Shown piece by piece: positions 1 to 7,896 of a stretch of DNA of 57,091 nt. Origin of the DNA: Pirellulales bacterium. Lineage in GTDB: Bacteria; Planctomycetota; Planctomycetia; Pirellulales; JAICIG01. The DNA lies in assembly GCA_025927475.1 (NCBI GenBank), contig JAICLL010000019.1, forward strand, positions 1-57,091, read 5' to 3'. Below the pieces are notes generated by a model. That model ran no database searches. It was given only the letters and a program-made list of their open reading frames with translations, and was not told where the DNA came from. The first letter of the stretch is position 1, and each line of letters starts with the position of its first letter. A program made the translations under genes and the position numbers.

Positions 1-456
1 ACCTACGCCGCCAATTGGTGCTACTCCTCGAAGAGTACCGCCATGACCCAGCTCGGCTACACTCGTTCTTTCGGATCGCACGACTACCTATATAATACTG
101 CCAGACGAGTGAGGCTCATTAACTACCTAGGACTCAATAACTCGCTGCCGCGCCTAATTCGGCATGTTCGCGACCAGTTGCAATCGGACGACGAGGCTTT
201 GATTCAATTCGAAGCCGCACTTCTGCGGGTGGGCTACTCCCCGGCATACGACCATGAGTATACCAAGCTACTTTTGCGAGTGGTCGACGAGCGTCTTTTT
301 GCCGTAGTTGAGGGCTTTCCGCGCATTACACCGGCGAGTTTTCAGGAAGAACTCTCCTCGGCCATCGAGCGACTGGAATACGAGATCAACCTAAGCGGTC
401 AAGATCATTTCTGCGTGGCACGTAAGCCGTCCGACGCCGCTAGCTACGTTGACTGA
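1..456 (+). CDS. C-terminal end of a DUF4420-type PD-(D/E)XK motif protein (5' truncated by window edge)
   Basis: The reading frame is open from base 1 and ends at TGA 454-456, giving 151 residues; the true start lies outside the window. An internal ATG at 43 exists, but nothing marks it as the start. The last part reads as a hydrophobic pattern ending in VEGFPRITP, followed about 20 residues later by LEYEINL. This matches from memory the C-terminal end of DUF4420 proteins, which have a PD-(D/E)XK nuclease-like core. In other genomes such proteins occur in restriction or phage-resistance clusters with a Dcm methylase, Vsr, a Z1-domain protein and AIPR. Here it converges on a Vsr-methylase operon. 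The nuclease core itself would be upstream and cannot be seen. Family assignment is moderately sure. Confidence 0.6.
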   Translation, partial: TYAANWCYSSKSTAMTQLGYTRSFGSHDYLYNTARRVRLINYLGLNNSLPRLIRHVRDQLQSDDEALIQFEAALLRVGYSPAYDHEYTKLLLRVVDERLFAVVEGFPRITPASFQEELSSAIERLEYEINLSGQDHFCVARKPSDAASYVD

Positions 457-487
457 CAACGTTGTGTTCATGACCGGCGCTGCCAGC

Positions 488-1057
488 CTAACTCGGCTTA
501 ATGATCGGCGTCACTACTCGCGGCGGTTCAAGCGAGCCAAGGCAAACGTCCGTCGGCTCGGCTTGCTGGATGCTCCTGAGCCGAGTGAGGACGCGTCCTA
601 ACGAGCGCATGGGCGACCTCTCAATCTCGTGCTCCCAAATTCGCAGCACGCTCCAGCCAGCGCGTCGCAGACGTCGATGGTTGCGACGGTCTCGCATGCG
701 GGTCGCATCGATTTTGGCGGCCCATTTTTCTGACAACTTATGTCGCCATAGCGGAAATCTCCAACCGTGCCAAAAATCCCCGTCCACAAAGACAGCAAGT
801 CGAACACGGTGAAACACAAAGTCAGGGCGGCCAGGTAAATTGACGGCGTGGCGCCTGAATGCGATTCGCCTTGCGGCGAGCAGCGAAGCCAAGATGTTTT
901 CAGGGCCGGTGTTGGAGCCCCGAATCCGCGCCATTAGGCGGCTTCGCGTTTCCGTACTCATAATATCACCGTTGTGCCCACCGGAAACCGGTTGGCTGCG
1001 GGCCGCCCAGGAGCGGTGGCCCGCCTTCACGCGTTTTTTCCTGATTGTGGCCTTCAT
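488..1057 (-). CDS. vsr: Very short patch repair (Vsr) endonuclease
   Basis: Vsr nicks DNA next to T:G mismatches formed by deamination of 5-methylcytosine, so it protects genomes that carry a cytosine methylase. The protein has the Vsr order of motifs: TRSRLMARIRGSNTGPE near the start, LPGRPDFVF with the likely metal-binding Asp (about residue 79), FVDGDFWHG, and GWSVLRIWEHEI near the C-terminus. I chose the ATG at 1057 because it forms an ATGA overlap with the methylase stop, which suggests translational coupling. A later ATG at 961 (MSTETRS) matches the usual family start, so the first 32 residues may be an extension. The zinc-binding cysteines of E. coli Vsr are absent (Asp and Trp stand in the CFWHGC region), as I recall for a Vsr subfamily with a GDFWHG motif. 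Confidence 0.88.
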   Translation of the reverse strand: MKATIRKKRVKAGHRSWAARSQPVSGGHNGDIMSTETRSRLMARIRGSNTGPENILASLLAARRIAFRRHAVNLPGRPDFVFHRVRLAVFVDGDFWHGWRFPLWRHKLSEKWAAKIDATRMRDRRNHRRLRRAGWSVLRIWEHEIERSPMRSLGRVLTRLRSIQQAEPTDVCLGSLEPPRVVTPIIKPS

Positions 1058-2148
1058 TCCTTCTCGACCCATCTAAAGAGGGCCTGGCGCACGCCATCTG
1101 TCCCGTTTACCGGCGAATGCGGGGATGACAACAAAGACTTGATAATGGCTTGCATTACGGGCGGGGCCACAGCGTTGCCGAGCAGCTTAATTCTTTCCCG
1201 CCGGCTTGCCTCTGGCCACAGATAGTTGTCGGGGAAGCCCATCGCCTTTGCCAACTCCGGCGGTTGCAGCATCCGCATGACATGTCCCGTTGACGTCGGT
1301 TTTACAAGCGCGAACCGGTCAAGGGTGGTTATTGTCCGCAGTGGCCGATTCAGCGGCTGCCAGCCACCTGCAGCATCGGTGCCGTAATAAACGATGAGAA
1401 ACGCCTCTTTCGGCCCAAGCGCCGCAATCGCCCGTCGCGCCCGGTCGATCGTATCCGGAGCTCTACGACGAGTTTCGCGGAACAAGGGTGTCATGTCATA
1501 GCTGAACCCGTTTGTCGGCCCCGAGTAGAGGATATCGCGAACCGTCTTGGGCGTAGTGGACAGCGGTGTCGGCATGCGCGGCGACTGCAATCGATCGCAT
1601 AAAATGAACAGTCGCCGGCGTGACTGCGGAACGCCGAAATCGCGAGCGTCCAGAACGGCTTCAACCATCTTGTAGCCGAGAGCTTCGATACGGCGCTTCC
1701 ACTGAGCGTACGCATGCCATCGCCGCATCGAAACCACGTTCTCGACTACCAGCCAGCGAGGCTCCAGCGCTTTTGCGAACCGAATGACTTCAAAAGCCGT
1801 TCGCCTGCTCTCTTCCTGCTCCTCGCCGACGCGCCGGTTCCCTTTTGCAAAAGTGTGGTTCGTGCATTCGGGCGAAGCGAGCAGAAGATCTATCCGCCCT
1901 ATTTCTCGCGCCACGGCGCGTGCATTGATCCGTTTCAAGCGTTTGCTCCAGACAACGGCAGTCGGGAAATTAAGCTTGAAGGCGTCGGCAGCGACAGCGC
2001 AACAGTCGATGCCGCCGACAATCTGCACGCCTGCCATTCGCGCGCCGCACGAACTGCCGCCAGCGCCGCAGAACATGTCAAAGGCGCGTACTGATTCGCC
2101 AGTTGAACCGAAATCCATAGGCTGTTTTTGGCGTACTTGTCGTGACAT
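1054..2148 (-). CDS. DNA (cytosine-5-)methyltransferase
   Basis: This enzyme transfers a methyl group from S-adenosylmethionine to C5 of cytosine in a specific DNA sequence. Of 364 residues, motif I is FDMFCGAGG (23-31). The catalytic Cys95 lies in ASPECTNHT, where most family members have a PPCQ motif. ENV is at 136-138, QSRRR at 175-179, and the last motif is LLGNAVAPP near residue 330. The SPECT variant is known from a subgroup of this family. The ATG at 2148 starts 21 bases after the stop of an upstream small gene, and its stop overlaps the Vsr start (ATGA), so the three genes probably form one transcript. No cognate restriction enzyme of classic type is visible in the window; the DUF4420 protein at the left edge is the candidate effector. 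Recognition sequence is unknown. Confidence 0.9.
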   Translation of the reverse strand: MSRQVRQKQPMDFGSTGESVRAFDMFCGAGGSSCGARMAGVQIVGGIDCCAVAADAFKLNFPTAVVWSKRLKRINARAVAREIGRIDLLLASPECTNHTFAKGNRRVGEEQEESRRTAFEVIRFAKALEPRWLVVENVVSMRRWHAYAQWKRRIEALGYKMVEAVLDARDFGVPQSRRRLFILCDRLQSPRMPTPLSTTPKTVRDILYSGPTNGFSYDMTPLFRETRRRAPDTIDRARRAIAALGPKEAFLIVYYGTDAAGGWQPLNRPLRTITTLDRFALVKPTSTGHVMRMLQPPELAKAMGFPDNYLWPEASRRERIKLLGNAVAPPVMQAIIKSLLSSPHSPVNGTDGVRQALFRWVEKE

Positions 2149-2169
2149 CTTAATTAGTCGCTGGTAGCG

Positions 2170-2436
2170 TTACGCCGTTTGCTGATCGGTGATTCCAAGC
2201 AGGCGCTGCGCTGCATCCAACGCGACGGAGTAGGGATGGCAGTAGCGAAACGCGATCTGGGTCGCCTCCTCGAAGTTTCGAGCCTCCGCGTCGGAAAAGC
2301 ACCGGCTCCCGTCGTCGGCAACGTAGTCTCTAAAGGGCGTATCGGGATGGTAGCCAAGCCCGACAATCTTGATACAGGAGGCAATGAACCTGCGGGCCGA
2401 GGCCTCGTCGTCAATCTTTGCCGGAACAACTTCCAT
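2170..2436 (-). CDS. Small protein upstream of the cytosine methylase, unknown function
   Basis: This 88-residue protein begins at ATG 2436, which has a GGGAG Shine-Dalgarno 8 bases upstream; a longer frame back to 2490 lacks one. It reads MEVVPAKIDDEASARRF and then contains a segment with HPDTPFRDYV, FSDAEARNFEEA and a Cys-Tyr pair. I do not recognise the family. It ends 21 bases before the methylase start on the same strand, so it is probably the first gene of the methylase-Vsr operon. It could be a small regulatory or accessory protein of the modification system, but nothing in the sequence shows that directly. Confidence 0.65.
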   Translation of the reverse strand: MEVVPAKIDDEASARRFIASCIKIVGLGYHPDTPFRDYVADDGSRCFSDAEARNFEEATQIAFRYCHPYSVALDAAQRLLGITDQQTA

Positions 2437-2540
2437 GATTTTCACTCCCAGCGAACGTCGTAAGAGCAGAACGCCCTGATTGTAGTGCATCTTCGCCTGG
2501 AAGCCAGGCCGTCGAATGCAGAATTATGGTTAGCACGTCG

Positions 2541-2855
2541 TTACGGCCCCGCGAGGTCGATCACTAGTCGGCGGTTGGTTTCATTTCGGATGTTCGAGAC
2601 AACCAGCCATTGGTCCTCGATTTTTTGAATTGCCTCAGATGGGGCGTTTTCGGCCTCGGCTTTTTGCAGGTAGTCGAGCGCCGTGCTCGCTGTAAACCCG
2701 AGGAACTTCCCCCAGGCAACAATGTACGGATAGCGGGAAGTGCCAGTCACGCGGTCGATCGCCTGGCAATTCGCGGTCCATGCTGCGTGATCCGCGGTGC
2801 TGGGAATCATACGTGCGTCTATTCGCTCGGCGGTGCTGGGCTGATGTTCGGCCAT
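2541..2855 (-). CDS. Small hypothetical protein
   Basis: The frame encodes 104 residues from an ATG with GGAG 9 bases upstream. The sequence is acidic to neutral and probably mostly helical, with SRYPYIVAWGKFLGF and a C-terminal segment WLVVSNIRNETNRRLVID. No signal peptide or membrane segment is visible and I do not recognise the family. It is divergent from the ribbon-helix-helix gene at 2999, and the 143-base gap between them probably holds both promoters. It lies in the accessory region next to the methylase operon. Confidence 0.55.
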   Translation of the reverse strand: MAEHQPSTAERIDARMIPSTADHAAWTANCQAIDRVTGTSRYPYIVAWGKFLGFTASTALDYLQKAEAENAPSEAIQKIEDQWLVVSNIRNETNRRLVIDLAGP

Positions 2856-2998
2856 GATAGATGCTCCAATAACCGCGATGATTGATTCCGCGACGTTGCC
2901 TTATTCGGCCACCGCCTGTTCCGTATGCCGGTATTGTAATGACAAAACCATCGGCGTCAAGCGCTTGCACCGCGGAGTTTTGCAACTACGATTCTGTC

Positions 2999-3175
2999 AT
3001 GGCGAATAAAGGCGGCCGACCGCCGAAAGTGCCCGGCGGCCTTCGACGAATCTTGCAAATCCGGTTGACGGAGGCCGAGCGCGCTGAGTACCAGAGCGCG
3101 GCGGATCGCGCCGGAGTTCCTCTCTCAGAATGGGTACGCTCGTCATTGAGCAAAGCGGCGAAACGAAACGCCTAA
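2999..3175 (+). CDS. Small ribbon-helix-helix-like DNA-binding protein
   Basis: From ATG 2999 the frame gives 58 residues starting MANKGGRPPK, an AT-hook-like GRP motif. A stretch ILQIRLTEAERAEYQSAA follows, then a helix ending SEWVRSSLSKAAK. The pattern of a basic tail, a short beta strand of alternating residues (LQIRL) and two helices is that of Arc/MetJ-type ribbon-helix-helix proteins, including plasmid mobilisation regulators. The open frame extends back to 2882, but the extra 39 residues look like untranslated sequence. It probably acts as a dimeric repressor; its target is unknown. The divergent gene at 2541-2855 is a possible target by position only. Confidence 0.6.
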   Translation: MANKGGRPPKVPGGLRRILQIRLTEAERAEYQSAADRAGVPLSEWVRSSLSKAAKRNA

Positions 3176-3298
3176 ACGGCGACGAACGCAGGGCGATTGC
3201 GCCACAATAAGCAATTTGGCATGCTTGAGCAACGACGGCCTCTCGTCGCGCTGAAAAGCAGCGCGGGATGATGGCCGTCCCCTGAAAGGAGTCCAAGG

Positions 3299-4384
3299 AT
3301 GATCACGTCGAAGTCCGCCCGGTTGCACGACCATTTCGCACAACTCCGCGACCCGCGCAAACGTAAAGTTACTTACCCGCTGATCAATATCGTTGCCATT
3401 TCCGTCTGCGCAGTCATCTGCGGCGCGGACGATTTCGTCGCGATCGCCGAGTTCGGCAGGAGGAGGCGGGACTGGTTGGCGACCATTTTGGATTTGAGCG
3501 AAGGAATTCCGTCGCATGATCGTTTCAACGCGGTTCTTGCGGCCATCAATCCGGCGGAGTTCGAGAAATGCTTGCTGGGCTCGATCATGGCGCTGCACGA
3601 AGTTTCCGAAGGGCAAATCGTGGCGACCGATGGGAAGACCCTTCGCCGCAGTTGTGACGCCGCGAACAGCAAGGCGGCGATTCACATGGTCAGCGCTTTG
3701 GCGACGGCAAATCATATCACGCTTGGGCAGGTCGCTGTGGACGCCAAGAGCAACGAAATCACGGCCATTCCAAAGTTGCTGGAAATACTGGAAATCACGG
3801 GCTCGTTGGTCACCATCGACGCCATGGAATGCCAAGTGGAGATCGCGCGCGAAATCGTGGAACGGAAAGCGGATTACTGCCTGGCTGTGAAAGACAACCA
3901 GCCCACGCTGCGCGGCGGAATGGAAAGATTCTTCGAAGATCATCTGGAAGACGACTTCGCGCGCACCAACGTGCGTCGATATGAGACGGAAGAAAAGGGG
4001 CACTGGCCGCCGCTTCGCCGAAGCCGTACGGGGCCATTGGCGTTTAGCGGCCGCTGTGAATACCACACCTGGGAAAGTGTTCGCGGCGATCTCTACGTCG
4101 TCTCGCTGGCGCTCAAAAACCGTTCGGGCAAGGCCATGCCGAGCTATGAGTGGTGGAAGATCTTGGCGCGCGTAGTTGCCAGCCGCGCGCCGAATGATGC
4201 GGCCGCGCTGGATATTGGGTGCAGCGAGTTGGCGAGCGTCGAAAGCATGCGGAGCAATTGCTTGCCCTGTGGCGCCGTCGAGTTTTTGGACGGACGCCCG
4301 TGTGCCATGCTCGATCAGGTGGATTCGTGGTTCACGTGCGAATGCTCGGCGATTGTCGCCGCAAATAGCGAGCAAGCAAATTAA
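3299..4384 (+). pseudogene. ISAs1-family transposase, C-terminal part disrupted
   Basis: The first 235 or so residues match ISAs1-type DDE transposases: YPLINIVAISVCAVICGADD, VATDGKTLRRS with the first catalytic Asp (111), LVTIDAMECQ with the second Asp (174), and ADYCLAVKDNQPTL. The family continues with a segment ending HWxIEN..HW.LDV, which holds the catalytic Glu. In this frame that block is absent, and residues after about 235 are unlike the family. A +1 frame at 4008-4040 encodes RRFAEAVRGHW, which resembles the start of the missing block. I infer an indel near 4001-4008, possibly with an internal deletion, so the enzyme is probably inactive. A strong AGGAG lies 8 bases before the ATG. 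I could not find convincing terminal inverted repeats. Confidence 0.75.
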
Positions 4385-4469
4385 GAGCGTCAAGACCGCC
4401 GGCGGGTGTCAGTGGATGCGTGACATCCATTTGGATGCCTGACGGTTGGCTCGCGGCTATACTCATCGC

Positions 4470-5831
4470 ATGCTTGTCCGGCTTTTCCGACTGCTTCGTG
4501 CGATGACGACGCCGCGCTGGCGCCGCGCAACGCAGCTTAATAACGAAGCCGTTGCCCTCTCACGACAAGGGCGCGAAGCGGAAGCGTTGGCGAGGCTTGA
4601 TGAAGCCATCAACCTCAATCCGAGCTTTGCCGCTGCCCATGCAAACCGCGCCTGGGTCCAATCGAAACTCGGCCACGTCGACGCCGCCTTGGCAGACTGC
4701 GCGGCGGCGCTGCAGCGAGATCCGGCATCGGCGTCGGCCTACTGCACGCGAGGCGCAATCCATTATCGGCGAGGCGACATCGATTCGGCGTTGAACGACT
4801 TCGATCACGCACTTCGTTGCAATCCCAATCTTAGCGCGGCGCACTTGAACCGCGGGCAGGTGTTTTTGGCCCGCGGCCAACACGACGTCGCTCTCAAGGA
4901 GGCAAATGAAGCGGTGTGGAACGCGCCGCGCTGCAGCGATGCGCTCATGTTTCGGGCGCAGGTTCTTAAGGCCACCGGCGATTTTCCACGCGCGATAGCG
5001 GACGTTCATGATGCGAATCGCTTTTCGCCCGCGGACCCTCTGCCGCATGTTTTCTTGGCTGAACTGTATATGGAGCAGCTTCAATATCAGCGTGCGATCG
5101 CCGCCTGCGACGCAGCGTTGGCCTTGGACCCAGCTAGAGCCACCGCGATTTCTTGCCGCGCAGTTGCGAGATGCTATCTGGGAGATGCCGCACGAGCGTT
5201 GGCGGACGCGGAAGAGGCCGCTCGCCTCGACTCGACTCTCGAAGAACCCTTGCAAGTGCGAGCTGCCATCTCTTTGGATCGAGGTGATATGCCAAAGGCG
5301 CTTCAGCAACTCGACGAAGCAATTCGTCTCGCGCCTGATTCCGCGGCCAGTTACTGCACCCGGTCTCTTGTCTACCAGGCGTTGGGCGACAACGAACGAG
5401 CACTCGCCGATTGCGATCGGGCGATCGCATTGACTCCCAACGATCCGGTGCCGTGGAACAACCGTGGTTTTATCCAGATGAAGCGCGGCCAATACGCCGC
5501 CGCGGTGGCCGATTACCGCCGGGCCATTGAATGTGGTCCAAAACATCCCAACGCCTACAAGAACCTGGCGTGGTTGCTGGCAACTTGTCCCGAAGAGCGC
5601 ATTCGCAATGGTACCGAAGCGCTCCGACAGGCGCGGCGCGCGCTTGACCTGAGCGACTGGAAACAGCCCGCATGGCACGAGATATTGGCCGCGGCCTACG
5701 CCGAGTCCGGTGATTACGGCGCCGCTACCCGTTGGCAGACAAAGGCCATCGAGCTGTTCGGCGTCGCGGCGCCGCCCCTGGCGGAGCAGCGGCTGGCGGC
5801 TTATCGGGCAGGCCGCGCCTGGCGCGAGTAA
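4470..5831 (+). CDS. Tetratricopeptide repeat (TPR) protein
   Basis: The 453-residue product is almost entirely TPR units, about ten, each with the helix-turn-helix pattern A..NRG....G....A..D...A....P. Clear units include SAYCTRGAIHYRRGDIDSAL and PWNNRGFIQMKRGQYAAAV. Such arrays form superhelical scaffolds for protein-protein contacts. The N-terminus MLVRLFRLLRAMTTPRWRRA is basic and amphipathic, with no clear signal peptide, so the protein is probably cytoplasmic or peripherally membrane-associated. I prefer ATG 4470 over 4446 because the earlier start adds only an unlikely polar extension. The partner is unknown; the gene stands alone between the damaged transposase and a palindromic repeat. 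Confidence 0.85.
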   Translation: MLVRLFRLLRAMTTPRWRRATQLNNEAVALSRQGREAEALARLDEAINLNPSFAAAHANRAWVQSKLGHVDAALADCAAALQRDPASASAYCTRGAIHYRRGDIDSALNDFDHALRCNPNLSAAHLNRGQVFLARGQHDVALKEANEAVWNAPRCSDALMFRAQVLKATGDFPRAIADVHDANRFSPADPLPHVFLAELYMEQLQYQRAIAACDAALALDPARATAISCRAVARCYLGDAARALADAEEAARLDSTLEEPLQVRAAISLDRGDMPKALQQLDEAIRLAPDSAASYCTRSLVYQALGDNERALADCDRAIALTPNDPVPWNNRGFIQMKRGQYAAAVADYRRAIECGPKHPNAYKNLAWLLATCPEERIRNGTEALRQARRALDLSDWKQPAWHEILAAAYAESGDYGAATRWQTKAIELFGVAAPPLAEQRLAAYRAGRAWRE

Positions 5832-6201
5832 CGCGGACAGGGAAGAGATACGGAGACGACAGATAGAAAAACGGGCGCGAGACTGGCGACCTTTCTAGCC
5901 CGGATTATTCAGCAGCCCACACCAACCCGAAGCGTAAGCGAGGCCCGTCAACGAACTTACCTCGCTTACGCTTCGGGTTAGTGTATGACCGCCGCGGGAG
6001 GCATACTACGTGGGCTGGTGAATAATCCGGGCTAGATCTCCGCACCGCCCCCCTGCGAAACGCGCGCAACCCGACAGCAATCTTTTCGCGATTCATCGCC
6101 CTGTGACCCACCGCTGGCACTTGCGTGGCGTACCCTGTTGCCGGAGGCGCGTTTTTGCGTTGCGCGCCAACACTTGCCCCGCCAACCCCGAAACCCAAAA
6201 A
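5832..6201. other. Gap of 370 bases holding a nested palindromic repeat
   Basis: No gene is supported here. The main content is the nested palindrome at 5895-6035. The remaining sequence to 6201 is GC-rich, with no promoter I can defend. Confidence 0.6.
5895..6035. repeat. 141-bp nested palindromic element
   Basis: The outer arms 5895-5920 and 6010-6035 are inverted repeats of 26 bases with one mismatch. Inside them, 5924-5943 and 5960-5979 form a perfect 20-base inverted repeat with a 16-base loop; the arm reads AACCCGAAGCGTAAGCGAGG. The element could fold into one long hairpin. Its terminal repeats and small size are MITE-like or REP-like. A related arm (GAAGCGTCCGCGAGGG) occurs in the palindrome at 32525-32589. 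Confidence 0.85.
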
Positions 6202-6852
6202 ATGCCATCCATCCTCTTCGCCTGTCCGCATTGCCGGCAGACGTTCACCGCCGACAGCGGCGTCTCGGGCAAGGCGGTCGGCTGTCCGCGATGCGGTCAG
6301 CGCTTCCGCGCGCCGCCAGCGCCGCCGGCCCCGCTTGCCGTGCGGCCTGGCCCGACCAAGCCGCGCCGGCTCGCTGCCCGCCGCCGCCCCATTGTGCGGC
6401 TGATGGTCGTTGCGCTGTCGACGACGGCTGTTTCGCTGGCGATCGCGGCGGGCGTGCTCTGGGGACCGCGCCTGCGCTACTGGTCGTTCGGCTTGGGCAA
6501 TCAACAAGCCTCGGCCCGCGCGGCCCTGGCGGCGCAGCTCGACAAATGGATGGCGCGCCAGCCGCACGAGGCGGAACACGTCGAGCTGCTGATGGCGGTG
6601 CTGCTCGACTACAGCATCCAATCGCTCCAGCCGGTCAAGACCACGCTGGTCGACCTGCCCTTTCCAGACTGGGACAAGTACCGCGGCCCCGACGCGGTGT
6701 ACTCAGAACTTCCCATCACCTACGTGGCCGCCGTGCGCGTCAACGTCGAATCGCAAGCCGGCACCGCGTTGCCTCGCGTCGTTCTCTACCGCCTCACCTG
6801 GGATCCCGAGGCGCGTAAATGGCGGATCCAGCAAACCATGAACGGCAAGTAG
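6202..6852 (+). CDS. Zinc-ribbon protein with one membrane segment
   Basis: From ATG 6202 (MPSILFACPHC) the product has 216 residues. It starts with a zinc ribbon, CPHC at about 8-11 and CPRC at about 28-31, the type used by predicted MJ0042-like motifs. A Pro- and Arg-rich linker follows, then one membrane segment around residues 67-88 (LMVVALSTTAVSLAIAAGVL). The C-terminal 125 residues are a soluble domain, probably outside the membrane. The longer frame from 6103 adds 33 residues lacking conserved features. This architecture is common in planctomycete proteins, but I do not recognise the C-terminal domain and no partner gene is evident. Confidence 0.75.
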   Translation: MPSILFACPHCRQTFTADSGVSGKAVGCPRCGQRFRAPPAPPAPLAVRPGPTKPRRLAARRRPIVRLMVVALSTTAVSLAIAAGVLWGPRLRYWSFGLGNQQASARAALAAQLDKWMARQPHEAEHVELLMAVLLDYSIQSLQPVKTTLVDLPFPDWDKYRGPDAVYSELPITYVAAVRVNVESQAGTALPRVVLYRLTWDPEARKWRIQQTMNGK

Positions 6853-7105
6853 TTTGCGTGGTCGTGCGCGAATTCACCGAGAAAAAAGTTGCACCGCGCC
6901 GCAGGAGGGATAGAATGCCGCATGGCAAGCAGCCGATGCGAGGCATTAAAGTCGTGGAAGGCGGGTTCGATGAATGCGATAACTGGCAATCTAAAGGCAA
7001 GAGGTTGATGGATGGCCGTACTCGGCCATCGTTCCGCCAGGCTATCTGCCGCGTCCTGTGTGAGCGAATCGTTTTAACTGAAACGTTACATCTGAAAAAT
7101 AATTT

Positions 7106-7837
7106 ATGGAAATATTTAACCTGGTTGATGCAATTATTGATACATGGTTGGGTCTTGGCCAAATCGGCCAACCGCCGCAGTATCAGCACAGGGCCTCATT
7201 TCTTCAGCTACTGAACCGCCCGCCAAATGGCGCACTGAACGGTCGCGCAATCGTTTCCGATCTCTTGCAAGCGATCAACGCTAACTGGCAGGACGCCGCC
7301 ACAGTGGGTCAACCAAGTATCGAAAACTGGCGGTTTGATAAGCACACAGAAATTGATGGAGCGAATATCAGCCGCGAGACACGACTTGAGAGGCTTATCG
7401 CGTTGTTGACGGATGGAGATTGGGCAAATCAGATTCCCATCGCGGCCGGCCTCTGCGATGGTGGGGGCCATTGCTGTATTGATCTGGCTCGTCGCGATGG
7501 AAGCGAGTATTGGCTCTTTGAACTAAAAGTGGATTCCAACAACCCCTTGTACGCTGCGATTCAGATGCTTCGGTACGGCACGCTCTACCTTTTTTGGCGT
7601 CTGCATCCTGAATTGATTCGCAATCAGGAGCAGCAGCCGGTATTGACCGCTCAGACAATCCATCTCCGGATCTTGGCTCCCCGTGCTTTTTACAGCGCCC
7701 ACCAGCCAGGATCGCTGCTGTGGCTAGAGACCGTCTTGTCTGATGGCATTGCAGCCGTCGCCCATGACCAAGGGCTGACCATGGATTTCCGCTTCGACGC
7801 ATTTAGTGAGCCGTTTTACGAGGCGCTGTACCGGTGA
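7106..7837 (+). CDS. Hypothetical protein with a PD-(D/E)XK nuclease-like motif
   Basis: The product has 243 residues. In the middle, after a Gly-Cys stretch, it reads CCIDLARRDG then YWLFELKVDSN. The spacing between the Asp strand and the ELK strand is that of a PD-(D/E)XK core (Asp-x about 13-Glu-x-Lys), and a helix (YAAIQMLRYG) follows, as expected. The family is not one I recognise. The leader from about 7060 to 7105 is AT-rich, unlike neighbours, with no clear Shine-Dalgarno. The next gene on the same strand begins 59 bases downstream and also has a candidate PD-(D/E)XK core, so the two may work together, perhaps in DNA defence or repair. Function is inferred only from the motif. Confidence 0.65.
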   Translation: MEIFNLVDAIIDTWLGLGQIGQPPQYQHRASFLQLLNRPPNGALNGRAIVSDLLQAINANWQDAATVGQPSIENWRFDKHTEIDGANISRETRLERLIALLTDGDWANQIPIAAGLCDGGGHCCIDLARRDGSEYWLFELKVDSNNPLYAAIQMLRYGTLYLFWRLHPELIRNQEQQPVLTAQTIHLRILAPRAFYSAHQPGSLLWLETVLSDGIAAVAHDQGLTMDFRFDAFSEPFYEALYR

Positions 7838-7896
7838 GTTAAAACACCGAGGGGCGCTACCACCAATCAATTGAGAAATGGGAGATAAAAATCGAA

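Noticed and set aside
3143..4393. Minus-strand frame of 416 codons over the transposase
   Set aside because: Composition is shadow-like; the plus strand has ISAs1 motifs.
4400..4440. Terminal repeat of the ISAs1 element (GGATGCxTGAC twice)
   Set aside because: The two units are direct repeats after the gene, and no matching inverted partner was found upstream.
6962..6980. tRNA T-loop (GGTTCGAT)
   Set aside because: No acceptor or anticodon arms can be drawn around it; no tRNA was recognised anywhere in the window.
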